NCBI GenBank assembly: GCA_011037195.1
Contig: JAAEAF010014707.1
Span: 1 to 64,000, forward strand
DNA length: 64,000 nt
Origin: Triatoma infestans
Taxonomy: Eukaryota; Arthropoda; Insecta; Hemiptera; Reduviidae
Direction of reading: 5' to 3'
Part shown: piece after piece, positions 22,399 through 33,474 of the stretch
Layout of the letters: every line of letters begins with the position of its first letter
Numbering within the stretch: position 1 is the first letter of the stretch
The notes under the pieces: model-generated
Told to the model about the DNA's origin: nothing
The model's input: the letters and a program-made list of their open reading frames with translations, nothing else
Databases searched by the model: none
Made by a program: the position numbers and the translations under genes

Positions 22399-25300
22399 TG
22401 TTAGAAAATTTAAGTATTTTACAGTGGAACGCCAGATCGGCGGTTTCAAATAAAGGATCTTTGGAATCGTACATTACTTCAAAAGATATTAGCGTGGTGG
22501 GGCTAAGTGAAACTTGGTTCCATCCAAATAAATACTATAACTTTAAAGGCTACAATTTAATAAGGCAAGATCGTTCCGACGCTAAGTCAGGGGTTGCATT
22601 GCTAATTAAAGAAAATATTGTTTATAAAGAATTCAATAATTATAGAAAAATTATTGGAGTATTAACAGTAGGCGCGACACTTATGCTAGGAGGTTCACAA
22701 ACATTACATATAATATCCTTATACAATTGCCCTACAAATAACATTTCTCAACTACAGTGGTCAAATTTCTTTCTATCTTTACCCTCCCCAGTGATGATTA
22801 TCGGAGATTTTAATTGCCATCACGCCTGTTTTGGAAGTAGTTTAACGGATAGTAAAGGGAAAAAGTTAGTGGATGCACTACTAGATTCTAATTCAATTTT
22901 CTTAAATGATGGCTCACCGACTTTAATTAATAATATCAATCAGACCCATAAATCAGCTATAGATCTAACATTGTGTACACCTGAAGTAGCTCATGCATTC
23001 ACCTGGTCTATTGTTAACGATCCGATGGGCTCTAATCATCTTCCTATAGTAATTCAGTCACAGATAGAAGTAATAAATAGTGTGATTACCCCTAGTAGGA
23101 GATGGAACGTCCGCTTGGCAGATTGGAACAAATTTCAAGATTACCTAGATACAATATTTGCAAAAATAGATTCAGAAAACCTTACCTATGAACAGTTTAT
23201 AGACTATTTAAACGCAGCTTGCAAAACTTCAATACCGGAATATAAGGTAGTTAAAAATAAAAAGTTTAGTCATACTTGGTGGGATAAAGAGTGCGAGAAA
23301 GCTGTAGAACAAAGAAAGCTATCTTATTTGGCTTATAAATCAGCCCCTTCCCTCCTGACACTGATCGAATATAAAAAATCTTCAGCCTTAGTCAAACGTG
23401 TAATTAAAAAAGCTAAAATTCAATCGTGGATGGCATTTTGCAATAACTTATCTAAATCATCATCCATTAAAACGATTTGGGAACAAATAAAACGTTTGAA
23501 AAATCGCAAAACAAGTAATAAAATTTCTACCCAAACAGGTGAATGGGTATTATCCTTTTTATATAATTTGACACCAGATAGTGTACCGAACTTTATTCCA
23601 GAAGAATCGCCACAAAATCAAAATATGTTATTAAATGAATTTACTATGTGTGAATTTAAAAAGTCGATTAAAACTACTTCTAATACAGCTCCTGGTCTTG
23701 ATAAAATTGTGTATCCACTCTTAAAAAATATGCCTCAATCCGCCCTTAGAGTACTTTTAAACATCTTTAACAAAATATGGATTAGTGGGGATTATCCGAG
23801 TGAATGGTTTAATTATTTAGTGGTACCCTTATTAAAGCCAGGGAAAGATCCTAACCAAGATACTTCATATCGACCAATATCACTTTCATCTTGTATGATG
23901 AAAACTTTTGAACGCATGGTTAAAGCTAGGTTGGAATGGTGGTTGGAGCATTATAAAAAGTTACCTATAAGCCAGTACGGCTTTCGCAAAGTCAACTCTT
24001 GATAGTCTAGCTATGTTAACAACTGACATTCAACTAGGCTTTAGTTCAAATAAAACAACGGTTGGTGTATTCCTGGACATTAAATCTGCTTATGATTCTG
24101 TAGAACCTTATATTCTATATAATAAAATGATTAATTTGGGACTTCCGGCGAAATTTTCTAAAAATATAATAAATCTCGTTTCAGTACGAAATATATTTGA
24201 TAAAATCGGTATTAAGACCATAGGACCGAGAAGAACTCAATCAGGTTTGGCCCAAGGAAATATTTTGAGTCCATTGCTACATGCTATCTACGTTAGCGAG
24301 ATAGAGAATATAATTCCAGAAGGAGTGCGAATTCTTCAGTATGCGGATGACATTTGTCTATATGCAACGCATAAAGATGGTCCCTGGATCCTTCAAAAAT
24401 TAGATGAAACTCTTCATTGTTTGCAGGACTGGCTGTTAAATCATGGCCTAATTATTTCTAAAGAAAAGACACACATTTGTGCCTTTTCGAGGAAAAGAAA
24501 ATTAGATTTGCCAAGGGAAATATCTCTGGGTGGAAAGACTTATAAATGCGAGGAAAAGGTAAAATTTTTAGGCATGCATTTCGATCGAAAATTAACTTGG
24601 ACTGTACATATTAATAATATTAAAGAAAAATCAGAAAAGTATACAAATATATTAAAAATGGTTTGCCACTTAAATTGGGGAGCGGACCCAGAGATGTCAC
24701 TACTTTTTTATAGAGCTACGGTAAGAGCTATTTTCGATTACGGTTCGAGTTTGTATGGTCAGGCGTCGCTTTCTGCATTATGCAAGCTGGATGTAATCCA
24801 CAACAGTTGTTTGAGACAATGTTTAGGTTTATTGAAATCGACTCCTATTGATGCATTATTATCTGAAGCGGGTGAATTAACACTAGAATGCCGTAGAAAA
24901 ATGCTCACAGATCGTTTCATGTTAAGAATAATGGCATACAACAGGTTATTGTATTCAAAAGTATGTTCATTAAATCTACAGGTCCTAACCGGAAACTACT
25001 GGCAGCGGAAAAAATCTCCTCCCTTAACCATTAGTTTTATTGATACACATTCCTATCAGAATTTGGTGAATTCCTCATGGATCTTACCAAGATATGAAAT
25101 CAATTATTCTTGTTATATAAACCAGATTTGCATTTTCTATTCCAAATCTCAAATAAATCAATCGTTAATAAAAAATAATTTTTGCTTATTTACGGACGGT
25201 TCAAAAAACAGCATGGGGTGTGGTGCGGCATTTTACGACCCACAGAACCAATATAAAGCAATGTACAAGTCACCTTCATTTTGTACCATATTTTTAGTAG

Positions 25301-26039
25301 AGCTAATAGCTATTTATAAAGCCCTTATGTATGCAGACACCTTGCAGAACATTAATAATTTAATAATTATTTCAGATAGTCAAAGTAGTCTATTATACTT
25401 ACAAAATTTTGCTAGTAACAAGAAAGATAATTATATTGGTTTGAGAATAATAGAAATGATTAGAAAAATAGAAGATAAATATATAGGAGTAAAGATGGGA
25501 TGGGTCAAGGGACACGATGGTGTGAAGGGAAACGAAGTTGCGGATTGTCTGGCTAAAAAAGCGGTTATGGAAGGAGATACTATTGATATGAAGTTTCCAT
25601 ATAGAGAATTTTATCCTAAAATTAAACAAAACGTATGGCAAAGAATGCAAGAGGAGTACACTGAAAGTAAAAAGGGTCAATTTTACAAAAAATAAATAAC
25701 AGGATAAGCGACAGACCGTGGTATAAAGGTGAAGATTTAAAGAAGAACTTTTGTCGAATAATAAACCGTTTGAGAACCAACCACGGCTTGTGTGCAGCGT
25801 ATCTCCACAGAATTGGGATATTTAATAATGACAAATGTGTAACATGCAATGAAAAAGAGACTTTGGAACATATTTTAATGACCTGCAGAAAATACAAAAA
25901 TGAAAGAAGAACTCTATTCCACGAAATAACTCCTTATATCGAGCATCCATTCAATTATGTTTTAATATTATCAACCGCAAATAGAGAAATTTATAAGAAT
26001 ATAGTCAAATTTATAAAAAGTATTAAAATAAAAATTTAG
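22398..26039 (+). pseudogene. LINE ORF2 (endonuclease, reverse transcriptase, RNase H), two frameshifts
   Basis: ORF2 nicks target DNA and primes reverse transcription. The APE-like endonuclease covers about residues 1-225, with LQWNARS, GLSETWF, IIGDFNCHHA and SNHLPI (the usual D before H is N). RT motifs follow: SYRPISLSS, VFLDIKSAYDSV, GLAQGNILSPLL and YADD at 24339-24350. RNase H (about 25185-25560) has FTDGSKNSMG, VELIAIYKAL, ISDSQSS, and GHDGVKGNEVAD, so its acidic residues are kept. A zinc knuckle near the end reads CVTCNEKETLEHILMTC. Frame is lost just after QYGFRK (about 23991, bases missing around a variable linker) and again in the A-run near 25684-25691. Beyond each break the homologous sequence resumes at once. 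The ATG at 22398 overlaps the ORF1 stop, suggesting termination-reinitiation. Confidence 0.9.
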
Positions 26040-26083
26040 TAGGAAAATTGTTTAGTTGAAAATTTTAAACATTAGTTGGCTAT

Positions 26084-26104
26084 GGCTTCGACTGCACGAA
26101 GGCC
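26084..26104 (+). other. LINE 3' UTR hairpin
   Basis: GGCTTCG and CGAAGGCC pair around ACTGCA, with one bulge, 10-20 nt before the A-rich tail. This is a plausible recognition structure for the element's own reverse transcriptase, by inference from position. Confidence 0.5.
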
Positions 26105-26123
26105 ATTAACAAAAAAAGAAAAA

Positions 26124-26134
26124 AACCGTTTTTC
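26124..26134. repeat. LINE target-site duplication, right
   Basis: AACCGTTTTTC, identical to 20830-20840. Confidence 0.7.
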
Positions 26135-26646
26135 GGGGCACTTTTTTTCTTTTGTTTATTGAAATTAATGATTTTTTTACATTTTTACATTTTTGTTGGA
26201 ATAAATCTTAATGATATAATAAAAGGTAAATAAATAAGGGGATTGTTAGACAGAGAAAGACTCATCCAATAGTAGTGACACTTCACTATAATGTGATTGT
26301 ATATCGCATTATGGCAGAAATCTAGACTATTTTCACTTCACTGCCTAGAAGGGTTGAACTTCGAGATAAAATGGGAATGAAGTGTTGTCAAATTAATGGA
26401 TTTTCTGTACATGAATGAATTCAGGAAAATTGGGATTTTGCAAGGAGATATCCATTCAAGAAAAAAAAAACTGCTAATAATTTTCAGTGTAATTATAAGC
26501 AGGAAGTAATCATAGTTTTCTCATAATTAACTCTGATGAGAATTTCTCTGAAAATGACACGTAATCTTAGGAACCAATTTACCAAATCACTTTTTTTTTC
26601 TTTTTTTTTAAAGGAAAAAGTAATTTCACAGATTTAAATAACAATT
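26135..26646. other. Intron, nothing recognised
   Basis: No gene, RNA or repeat family recognised. Confidence 0.4.
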
Positions 26647-26828
26647 TTTACTTTCTCTTACTCCTAGTAAGAGGAAGTATTGTAATCGTGTCAAATTTTC
26701 GAGTCATGTCAAATATCGAGTTTTCACCGGAAATCCATTCACGTTCGAGCATTCACCGTCCCCTGAGTCCCAAAAAGTGTTTTTTAGCAAATGGTGTGTG
26801 TGTGTGTGTGTGTATGTCTGTGTCTCTG

Positions 26829-26860
<32 letters not shown>

Positions 26861-27714
26861 GTGCGTGTATATGTATGTATGTATGTATGTGAACAGCATA
26901 GCTCAAGAACGAAAAACCGTAGAAAGTTGAAACTTGATATTCCATTTAGGTATCTACATGGGATTTGGCAGTACGTTATCTGTCAAAATTGCTCTACCGG
27001 AAGTACCACTTTACTAGTTGGATTTTGTACTTTTTTGCGATTTTCTCAAAAATGGATCCGACGATTTTCTTTAAACTTGGTACATCAGCCACACATACAA
27101 AGATCTACAGCTTTCATTTGAAACATTTCTCCGGAAAAATGCCTTTAAGGGCACTTTAGGGGGAGGGGTGGCGTTAGGTTTCCATCTAAAGTGCTATTTC
27201 AGTTTACTAGACAATTCTGTCATCTAAATAATGTTAATTAGAATTAAATATGTTGTTGAAATTCCGAATTTGAAAAAAATCGGATAACCGGCAATGCGTT
27301 TACTTTATCACTTTACTAAATGATTTTTTCACTTTTTCGCGATTTTCTTGAAACATCTTATATAAACGTAGCATACAAAGATGTGTAACTTTTATTTAAA
27401 ACATTTGTTTGGTAAAATTCATCTAAGGGCATTTTAGGGGAGGGGTGGGGTTACGTTTTTCTCTAAAGTGCTATCACAGTTGATTATACAATCCTATCAT
27501 CCAATCAAAATTAATTAGTAATAAATAGATGGCCAAAATTCCGAGTTTTAAGAAATTTAGTAAACCGGAAGTGCGCTTTTACTGAACAGTTTTTTCAGTT
27601 TTCAACGAATTTCGTTAAATTTGGTACACAAAGTATAAAATTTGTCAATTATAATTTTGAGAACAGGAGTAAGAGAAAGTTGTGTGAGTGTTTCACACCA
27701 GATTTTTTTTTTTA
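26647..27714 (+). repeat. 1-kb dimeric repeat, copy 4 (near full length)
   Basis: Left hairpin intact (CTCTTACT/AGTAAGAG), a long GT microsatellite (26796-26860), both modules, and the right hairpin GTGTGA/TCACAC followed by CAGA and a T-run. The ORF spanning the GT run (CVCVYVCV...) is microsatellite translation. Confidence 0.88.
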
Positions 27715-27798
27715 CTTTCTCTTATTTTTTTTTTTAAGAGCTGAAATTTTTTCTAATGATTAGTGACCCTTAAAGACCCTTATAAATGCATTTTTTTT

Positions 27799-27985
27799 AA
27801 GAGTTAGGTCAGTGTAGCGCGCCGGCAAAATCCGGGTTCGAGTCCCAGCAGAGCTGCCCTTACATTTTCTCTTCCTAGAATAGACTTACTGCTTACTCTC
27901 CGGTGATGGCAGCGCACAAGGTTACGGGCGCCAATAGTCTTAAATGTTGACGCGCCTATTTGTTTCTTTTTTTTTTGAAGGTGGA
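27799..27985 (+). repeat. tRNA-derived SINE, copy 1 (5' part degraded)
   Basis: The box A region (GTTAGGTCAGTGTAGCGCG) is degraded. Box B GGTTCGAGTCC is at 27835-27845. The shared SINE body follows: CTGCCCTTACATTTTCTCTTCCTAG, CTCCGGTGATGG, GGGCGCCAAT, and TGTTGACGCGCCT. Ends in a T-rich run. Confidence 0.7.
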
Positions 27986-28009
27986 ACCAATGCACTGCGA
28001 CCTTGCGAT

Positions 28010-28810
28010 CTATTGTGCTGTGCTCTCTGAGGCTGCCGCAGGCTATTTGCCATCAGCACCCGAGCGATGTCCCAAATGAAGCATCCGTTTCTACAGAACA
28101 TCATCAGGTTAAAGATCTCTGAGGAATCCTAGTAACCTGACGGGCTCTAGAGAGGGTATATCCCCTCTCCACCTGGTAGTTACCCAGGTTCTTGAATCTT
28201 CTCAGAGTTGCAGCCTCGCAGTCTGTAAGGAGATATAATGGAGTTTCCTTCAACTCCCCACAGAGTCTGCATGAGCTGTCGCTTTCCAAACCTAGCATCT
28301 TCAGGTGTCCTCTAAGTCGTCAATGCCCTGTGAGGAAACTCGTGACAACGCAGAGCCTATTCTTACTCAAGCCGATGCAGGCACCGATATCTCCGCTAGT
28401 TATAATTTCCCAGGCAAACCAGGAATTTCTCCAGGCCGCAAACTGGGGAGGAAGTTTCAGAGTTGAGATCTCTTTGCCTCCTCTACCTTCCTAATAAGAT
28501 CTTCCAAGAGGAACTGGTCGCTGAAAAAGGTTCCGGCCCTAGAAATGGGGTCGCAGCGCCAATCTTCACCAGGGCGTCGGCCATCTTATTCCCTTCAATG
28601 CCAATATGCCCTGGCACCCACCAAAGGGTAACTTTATTCCTTCTGACTAGGCTATTAAGTTTACCTAGGTATTACCAGACCATTTTAGAGCTAATAACTG
28701 AAGCACTCAATGCTCTAATGGCTGCTTGGCTATCGGAAAGGATTACAATCTCCTGATTCCTATATCCCCTATCGAGGTTAAATTGAACGCATCTTAAGTA
28801 TACGCCTTAA
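28010..28810 (-). pseudogene. LINE relic: RNase H and C-terminal zinc knuckle (R1/I-like)
   Basis: Minus strand, several frames. RNase H pieces include EIVILSDSQAAIRALSAS and VTLWWVPGHIGIEGNKMADAL, holding the catalytic Asp and the His/Asp region. These are followed by PFFSDQFLLEDLIRK and a terminal knuckle CRLCGELKETPLYLLTDC, then NYQVE/GDIPSLEPVRLLGFL. Multiple stops and frameshifts. It is not part of the 20841-26123 LINE, which differs in sequence and is on the opposite strand. It is GC-richer than its surroundings, as is usual for a once-coding segment in AT-rich introns. Confidence 0.75.
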
Positions 28811-30980
28811 ATATACAAAAACAAAATGACAAATTTCTGAAAGACTGGTTTAAAATAGTCAAAAAACAGTCTGAATTACTGGATCAATTAATCACTTTCA
28901 AATTTAGTTTATTTATGAGTTCTTGCAAACAATTGATTTTCCGAGAAAAGTATGTAATTAGCTTTTGCAATACATAAAATGATATTTCAGCAACTGCCTA
29001 ACGTCAGGGCCCTTAAAAAAAAAAAAAAAAATGTGAAAATAATATAATTCGGAAAAAAATATTAGCAAATCAAAATGTTAGAAACATTATGCAAACAAAC
29101 AGAAAATGTTTAAAGAAAATCATTAGGGGCTTTAATCGGATAAAGAGAAAAATGTGAAAAACCTTCAGTAAATTGGCATTCCCACTTGGTAAAGTTTGTC
29201 CGAAACTTTCTTATTAGTTTTCAAAGAGATAACCAAATAAAATAAGTTAGAATTTCATGCAATTCTACTTTTTGAATTTAAAATGAAATCCATTCAAATG
29301 ATATATTCCCAAAATTATAACCTATTGGTAATTTTAAGTATAATAATGAAATATTCGAAGACAAAAAAGAAAAAAAATAAATAAAATAATCACTCACTCT
29401 GGAAAGAGATAATTAATTAGTAAAGTTTAAAAAAAAAAAAAAAGGGTGAAATTTACAACAGATGAAGCGTTAAAGTACAAATGAAATAAGATTGTTAAAT
29501 TCAGTAGAAAATTACAAGAATCAATAGGCGAATTTAATTTTCTTTGAGCAGATTGAAAAATTGATTGACTGTGGAATTGAACCAAGTAAACAATATTAAT
29601 TTTAAAATCACTTATATTGCCGATAAACTATATACTTAGATTTTATAGTAAGGAAAAAACTCACAAGTTGTTCTAATTAGTAATTATTTCAGATAATTTA
29701 CCTTAGTAGTTTAAAAATTAACTTTACAATATTTATAAGTTTAAACTATGTTGCAAATTTGTGAAGTTTATAACTCACTTCCTTTTAATAAGCTAAACAT
29801 ATAAACCTAACTTTTCCAAACAGATAATTAATTAATAATTTTCGATTTGTTTGTATTGATTAAATGATTTTGAATTTTCAAACGCAGAGAATTGGGTTTG
29901 TGGTCATTAGAATTATGAAAAGTGTTTACAAATGCAAAACATTGTACACTTTGTAAGGGAAAAGCCAAATCAGATTTGATCAGTAACACTATCTTATCCC
30001 AATAACCTTAATACTCACAGCTCCGACCACCATTCAATCACAATACCACAGACCCATTTGTCAATAATCAAAACCGTATCCTAATCAAACAACCCAATTG
30101 GTCATGATTTCTTTCATGGATATTGGCAAGGGTAATATGGATTCTGAGCTATCTGAAATCTATTTAAGTAGTTTTTTTATTTGTTAGGTCTATGTCGTGT
30201 GTTAATATATAATAATGTATGTGAGTTTAGTTAAAAATTATTTACATTACACAACTTTTTATTTCTTTATTAATTACTGATGGTGAAAATTTTGAGGTAA
30301 TTATTGGAAAGAAGTAATTAAAATATTATAGGTGGAGTGTTGCTCCAATCCCAGCGTAAGCTATAACCAATCCAAAAATGAATTTCTTACCACTAAACAT
30401 TAAGTTGAACTGAATTTGTTCTTATACCTTTAAAACTTGTGGTTATCAACCTTTGATTTGATTTTTTTTTAATGCTAAATGGCTATCAGTCATTATTGTA
30501 AAACAATTTGTTGTACAGAGTGAACAAATGGGAAAGCAACTCTGCTGGATTATTAAAGGAGTGGGTACTTTTGATGTTTGAACTAAGATTAAAACATTTT
30601 ATCTTCTTGTAGTGGAAGAAGAAATGCAAAAATAAATAGTTTTGGACAATAGTTTGTGAAAATTAGATAGTTCAAATAGTGTATTTTAGTGATGGGGATA
30701 GAGCCAGGTATACTACAATCTAGGTCACTGCTATTAGGGAAACAAAGGCACTAGAATCCGTTAAATTAATACAATGTCACTTGGCCAACTGTTTTGTAAA
30801 GGAAGGCATTCCTTCAAGACAGTCTACATTCTGCTTTCAAAGCCAGAACACTTGTTTTTCGCTCTCTCTAGCATCAGTGCATATTATTAAGTTAATAATT
30901 TATTTGCAAATAACTTGTAGTTATTATTTTAATAGAATATATTTATTGTTTAACAGTGGTGACTACTTTCTTATTACTAA
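28811..30980. other. Intron, AT-rich, nothing recognised
   Basis: No gene, RNA or repeat family recognised. Confidence 0.45.
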
Positions 30981-31050
30981 TACTTCTCTCTTAAACATAT
31001 ATACTTACAAGCCCTATTACTAAACCGCTCGTGCTACTACAAACATAAAA
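30981..31050 (-). repeat. Dispersed LINE 3'-UTR-like fragment
   Basis: CTCTCTTAAACATA, ACAAGCCCTATTACTAAAC and CGCTCGTGCTAC are the inverted match of 17831-17940 and 57150-57245. Confidence 0.4.
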
Positions 31051-31731
31051 TACAACATCACAATTGTATCTCATGCTTAATTGTAAACCACCAAAGCGAA
31101 ACCCATATTATTTTCATGCCTGCCTCCATTGTATAAATGTAATTACACTTTGCCGATCGCTTGTTTGTACCAATCATTTCAATTTGAACTACATAACTAG
31201 GGTACAGCCAGTTATGATCAATGGGTTAATCACATTCAACCAGAGGCAATGGGCTTTGAAGATATCTTTCTTTTTTTTTTTTTTTGTTTGCCTCGTGCTC
31301 CATACCAACAACGAAACTTACCCATTGCTGATAAGAAACATTTTATTTGCTTTTTTTTTTAAAATATCAACTGGTATAATGATAGCTTTTTATGCAGCAA
31401 GCTCGAAAAAAATTTAGCGAACACTAGTAAAGGATGATGATGATCTTTAATCAATCATAAACGTATCAATCTTTGTCCTCTTTCTAACATTTTTTTTTTT
31501 TTTAGTTCACTTTTTTATCTGTACCTGCGACCCAAATAGTAAATCCATACGTAGCCGTAAGAAGGCACTATCATACATTATTTCTTAAAGCGTCATATCC
31601 TAATCCTCAGCGTTTTCTTGGGCATCTAGAAAGAACATTATTCCGTATAGTATACGTATAATCATTCCGTGCAGCCAATTTACAGTTTTTATATAAAGTT
31701 ATAATCCTGATGACTAATACTTTTTACTTTC
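31051..31731. other. Intron, nothing recognised
   Basis: T-runs and short spurious ORFs only. Confidence 0.4.
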
Positions 31732-32012
31732 TCTCACTTCTAATAAGAGGAAGTATTATTTATAAACGTGTCCAATTTTCAATATCGAGTTTTCACTAGA
31801 AATACACGTTTTGAAGACCACTAAATCCCCCCAAAAAATTGTTTTTAGAAAATGGTGACTCTGTGTGAACTGCATAACTAAAAAAAAAAAAAAACGAAAA
31901 ATCGCAGAAAGTTCAAACAATGATATACCGTTGAGGTATCACTATGCGATCCGGCAGTAAGTTATCTGTCAAAATTCTTCAGCCAGAAGTACCACTTTAT
32001 TAAACTTCTTTC
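31732..32012 (+). repeat. 1-kb repeat, older copy, first part (split by self-insertion)
   Basis: Diverged left portion ending just after CAGCCAGAAGTACCACTTT. The next consensus block resumes at 33029, after a complete second copy. Confidence 0.7.
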
Positions 32013-33028
32013 TTTCTTTTACTTTCTCTTACTGCTAGTAAGAGGAAGTATTGTAATCGTGTCAAATTTTCGATATCGAGTTTTCACCGGAAATATCCGT
32101 TTTGAGGTCCCCTGAGTCCAAAAAGTGGTTTTTAGCGAATGGTCTACGTGTGTGCGTGTGTGTTGCGTGTGTGTGTGTGTGTAGTATGATGTGAACAGCA
32201 TAGCTCAAAAACGAAAAATCGTAGGAAAAAGTTCACACTTGATATTCACGTTTAGGTATCCCATTGGATCTTTGACGGTTGGCGTTATGTGTCAATATTT
32301 CCTTCAACACGGAAGTACCACTTTACTAGTTGTTTTTTTTTCCGTTTTGCAATTTTCTCAAAAATGGCTCCGAAGAGTTTCTTAACTTGATATATCAAAC
32401 TACACATAACAAAGAGTACAAACTTTATTTTGAAACATTTGTTCAAGGAAAATTCATTTAAGGGCACTTCTAGGGGAGGGGTGGGGTTAGGTTTTCATTT
32501 TAACTGCTGTTTCAGTATATTAGACAATTCTGTCATCTAAATAATGTTAATTAGAATTAAATATGTTGTTGAAATTCCGAGTTTAAAAAAAAATAGATAA
32601 CAGGAAGTGCGTTTTTACTGAAATATAATTTTCAGTTTTCTGGTATTTTCTCGAAAATGGCTCCAACGATTTTCTTTAAACCAGCGTTGTTAACTATACA
32701 TATAAAGAGCTACAACTTTTATTTGAAACTTTTCCCCTGATAAATTCATTTAAGGGGAGTTTTGGGGGAGGGGGGTTATGTTTTACTTTAAAATGCTATC
32801 ACAGTTGATTATACAATTCTGTCATCCAAATTGAAATAACTAGAAATAATATATGAGCCAAATTCCGAGTTTCAAGGAAATTAGTAAACCGGACAGTTTT
32901 ACTGGACAGTGTTTTCACTTTTCGACGAATTTCATTAAATTTGGTACACTAACTATAAAATTTGTCAATTATAATTTTGAGTACTGGAGTAAGAGAAAGT
33001 TGTGTGAGTGTTTCACACCAGATTTTTT
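32013..33028 (+). repeat. 1-kb dimeric repeat, copy 5, inserted inside an older copy
   Basis: Complete copy: left hairpin CTCTTACT/AGTAAGAG with loop GCT, GT run at about 32150-32182, both modules, right hairpin GTGTGA/TCACAC and CCAGA. It is bracketed by T-rich sequence belonging to the interrupted host copy, which fixes the element ends at ACTTTCTCTT and CACCAGA. Confidence 0.85.
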
Positions 33029-33289
33029 TTCACTTTTTCGCGATTTTCTCAAAAATAGCTCCAACGATTTTCTTTAAACTTGGAATATTAATTATACAAC
33101 TTTTAATTAAACATTTTATTTGAAACATTTCTCTGGTAAAATTGATTTTAAGGCGGCTTTGAGAGGGGGGGTGTTAGAATTATGTTTTCTAATAAAATGC
33201 TATTTCCGTATATTATATAATTCTATCATTTAAATAATATTAACAAAAATTAAATATGTTACCAAAATTCTGAGCCTGAAGAAAATCTC
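33029..33289 (+). repeat. 1-kb repeat, older copy, second part
   Basis: Resumes with CACTTTTTCGCGATTTTCTC, then AAAATAGCTCCAACGATTTT and GAGGGGGGGT. Truncated at the SINE boundary near 33290. Confidence 0.7.
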
Positions 33290-33291
33290 AG

Positions 33292-33474
33292 CTTTCTCAG
33301 TGCACTGCCCGGCCTCCGAGCAGTGTCCAAGCTATTGACAACACTGCCCATCACCGGACAATGAGCTGTATAGGATCTTAGGAAGAGAAAATCTAAGAGC
33401 AGCATGCTGGATTCGAACCCGGAATCTCCTGGATGTTGGTAGTCCAGCGCGCTACCACAGAGTTAATTCCTTCC
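33292..33474 (-). repeat. tRNA-derived SINE, copy 2
   Basis: Minus strand: box A-like CTCTGTGGTAGCGCGCTGG, box B GGTTCGAATCC (complement near 33410), then ATTTTCTCTTCC and ACACTGCTCGGAGGCCGGGC. The body is similar to the copy at 50604-50842. Confidence 0.78.

Larger units (their letters stand above)
20841..26123 (+). mobile_element. I-clade non-LTR retrotransposon (LINE), full length, mutated
   Basis: About 5.28 kb. It starts CAGTTGTGTACTG directly after an 11-bp direct repeat and ends after an A-rich tail (AAAAAAAGAAAAA) before the second copy of that repeat. Layout: a roughly 220-bp 5' UTR, ORF1 with three CCHC zinc knuckles, ORF2 with APE-type endonuclease, reverse transcriptase and RNase H, then a short 3' UTR with a hairpin. 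An RNase H domain inside ORF2 is typical of the I superfamily and absent from Jockey. Disrupting changes are few: two in ORF1 and two in ORF2. The copy is recent but not self-sufficient as read. It lies in the GPCR intron in the sense orientation. Confidence 0.88.

Noticed and set aside
26777..27121. Cys/Val-rich ORF (CVCVYVCV...) that could look like a small secreted cysteine protein
   Set aside because: It is translation of a GT microsatellite and flanking 1-kb repeat. Equivalent ORFs appear in every copy on either strand.
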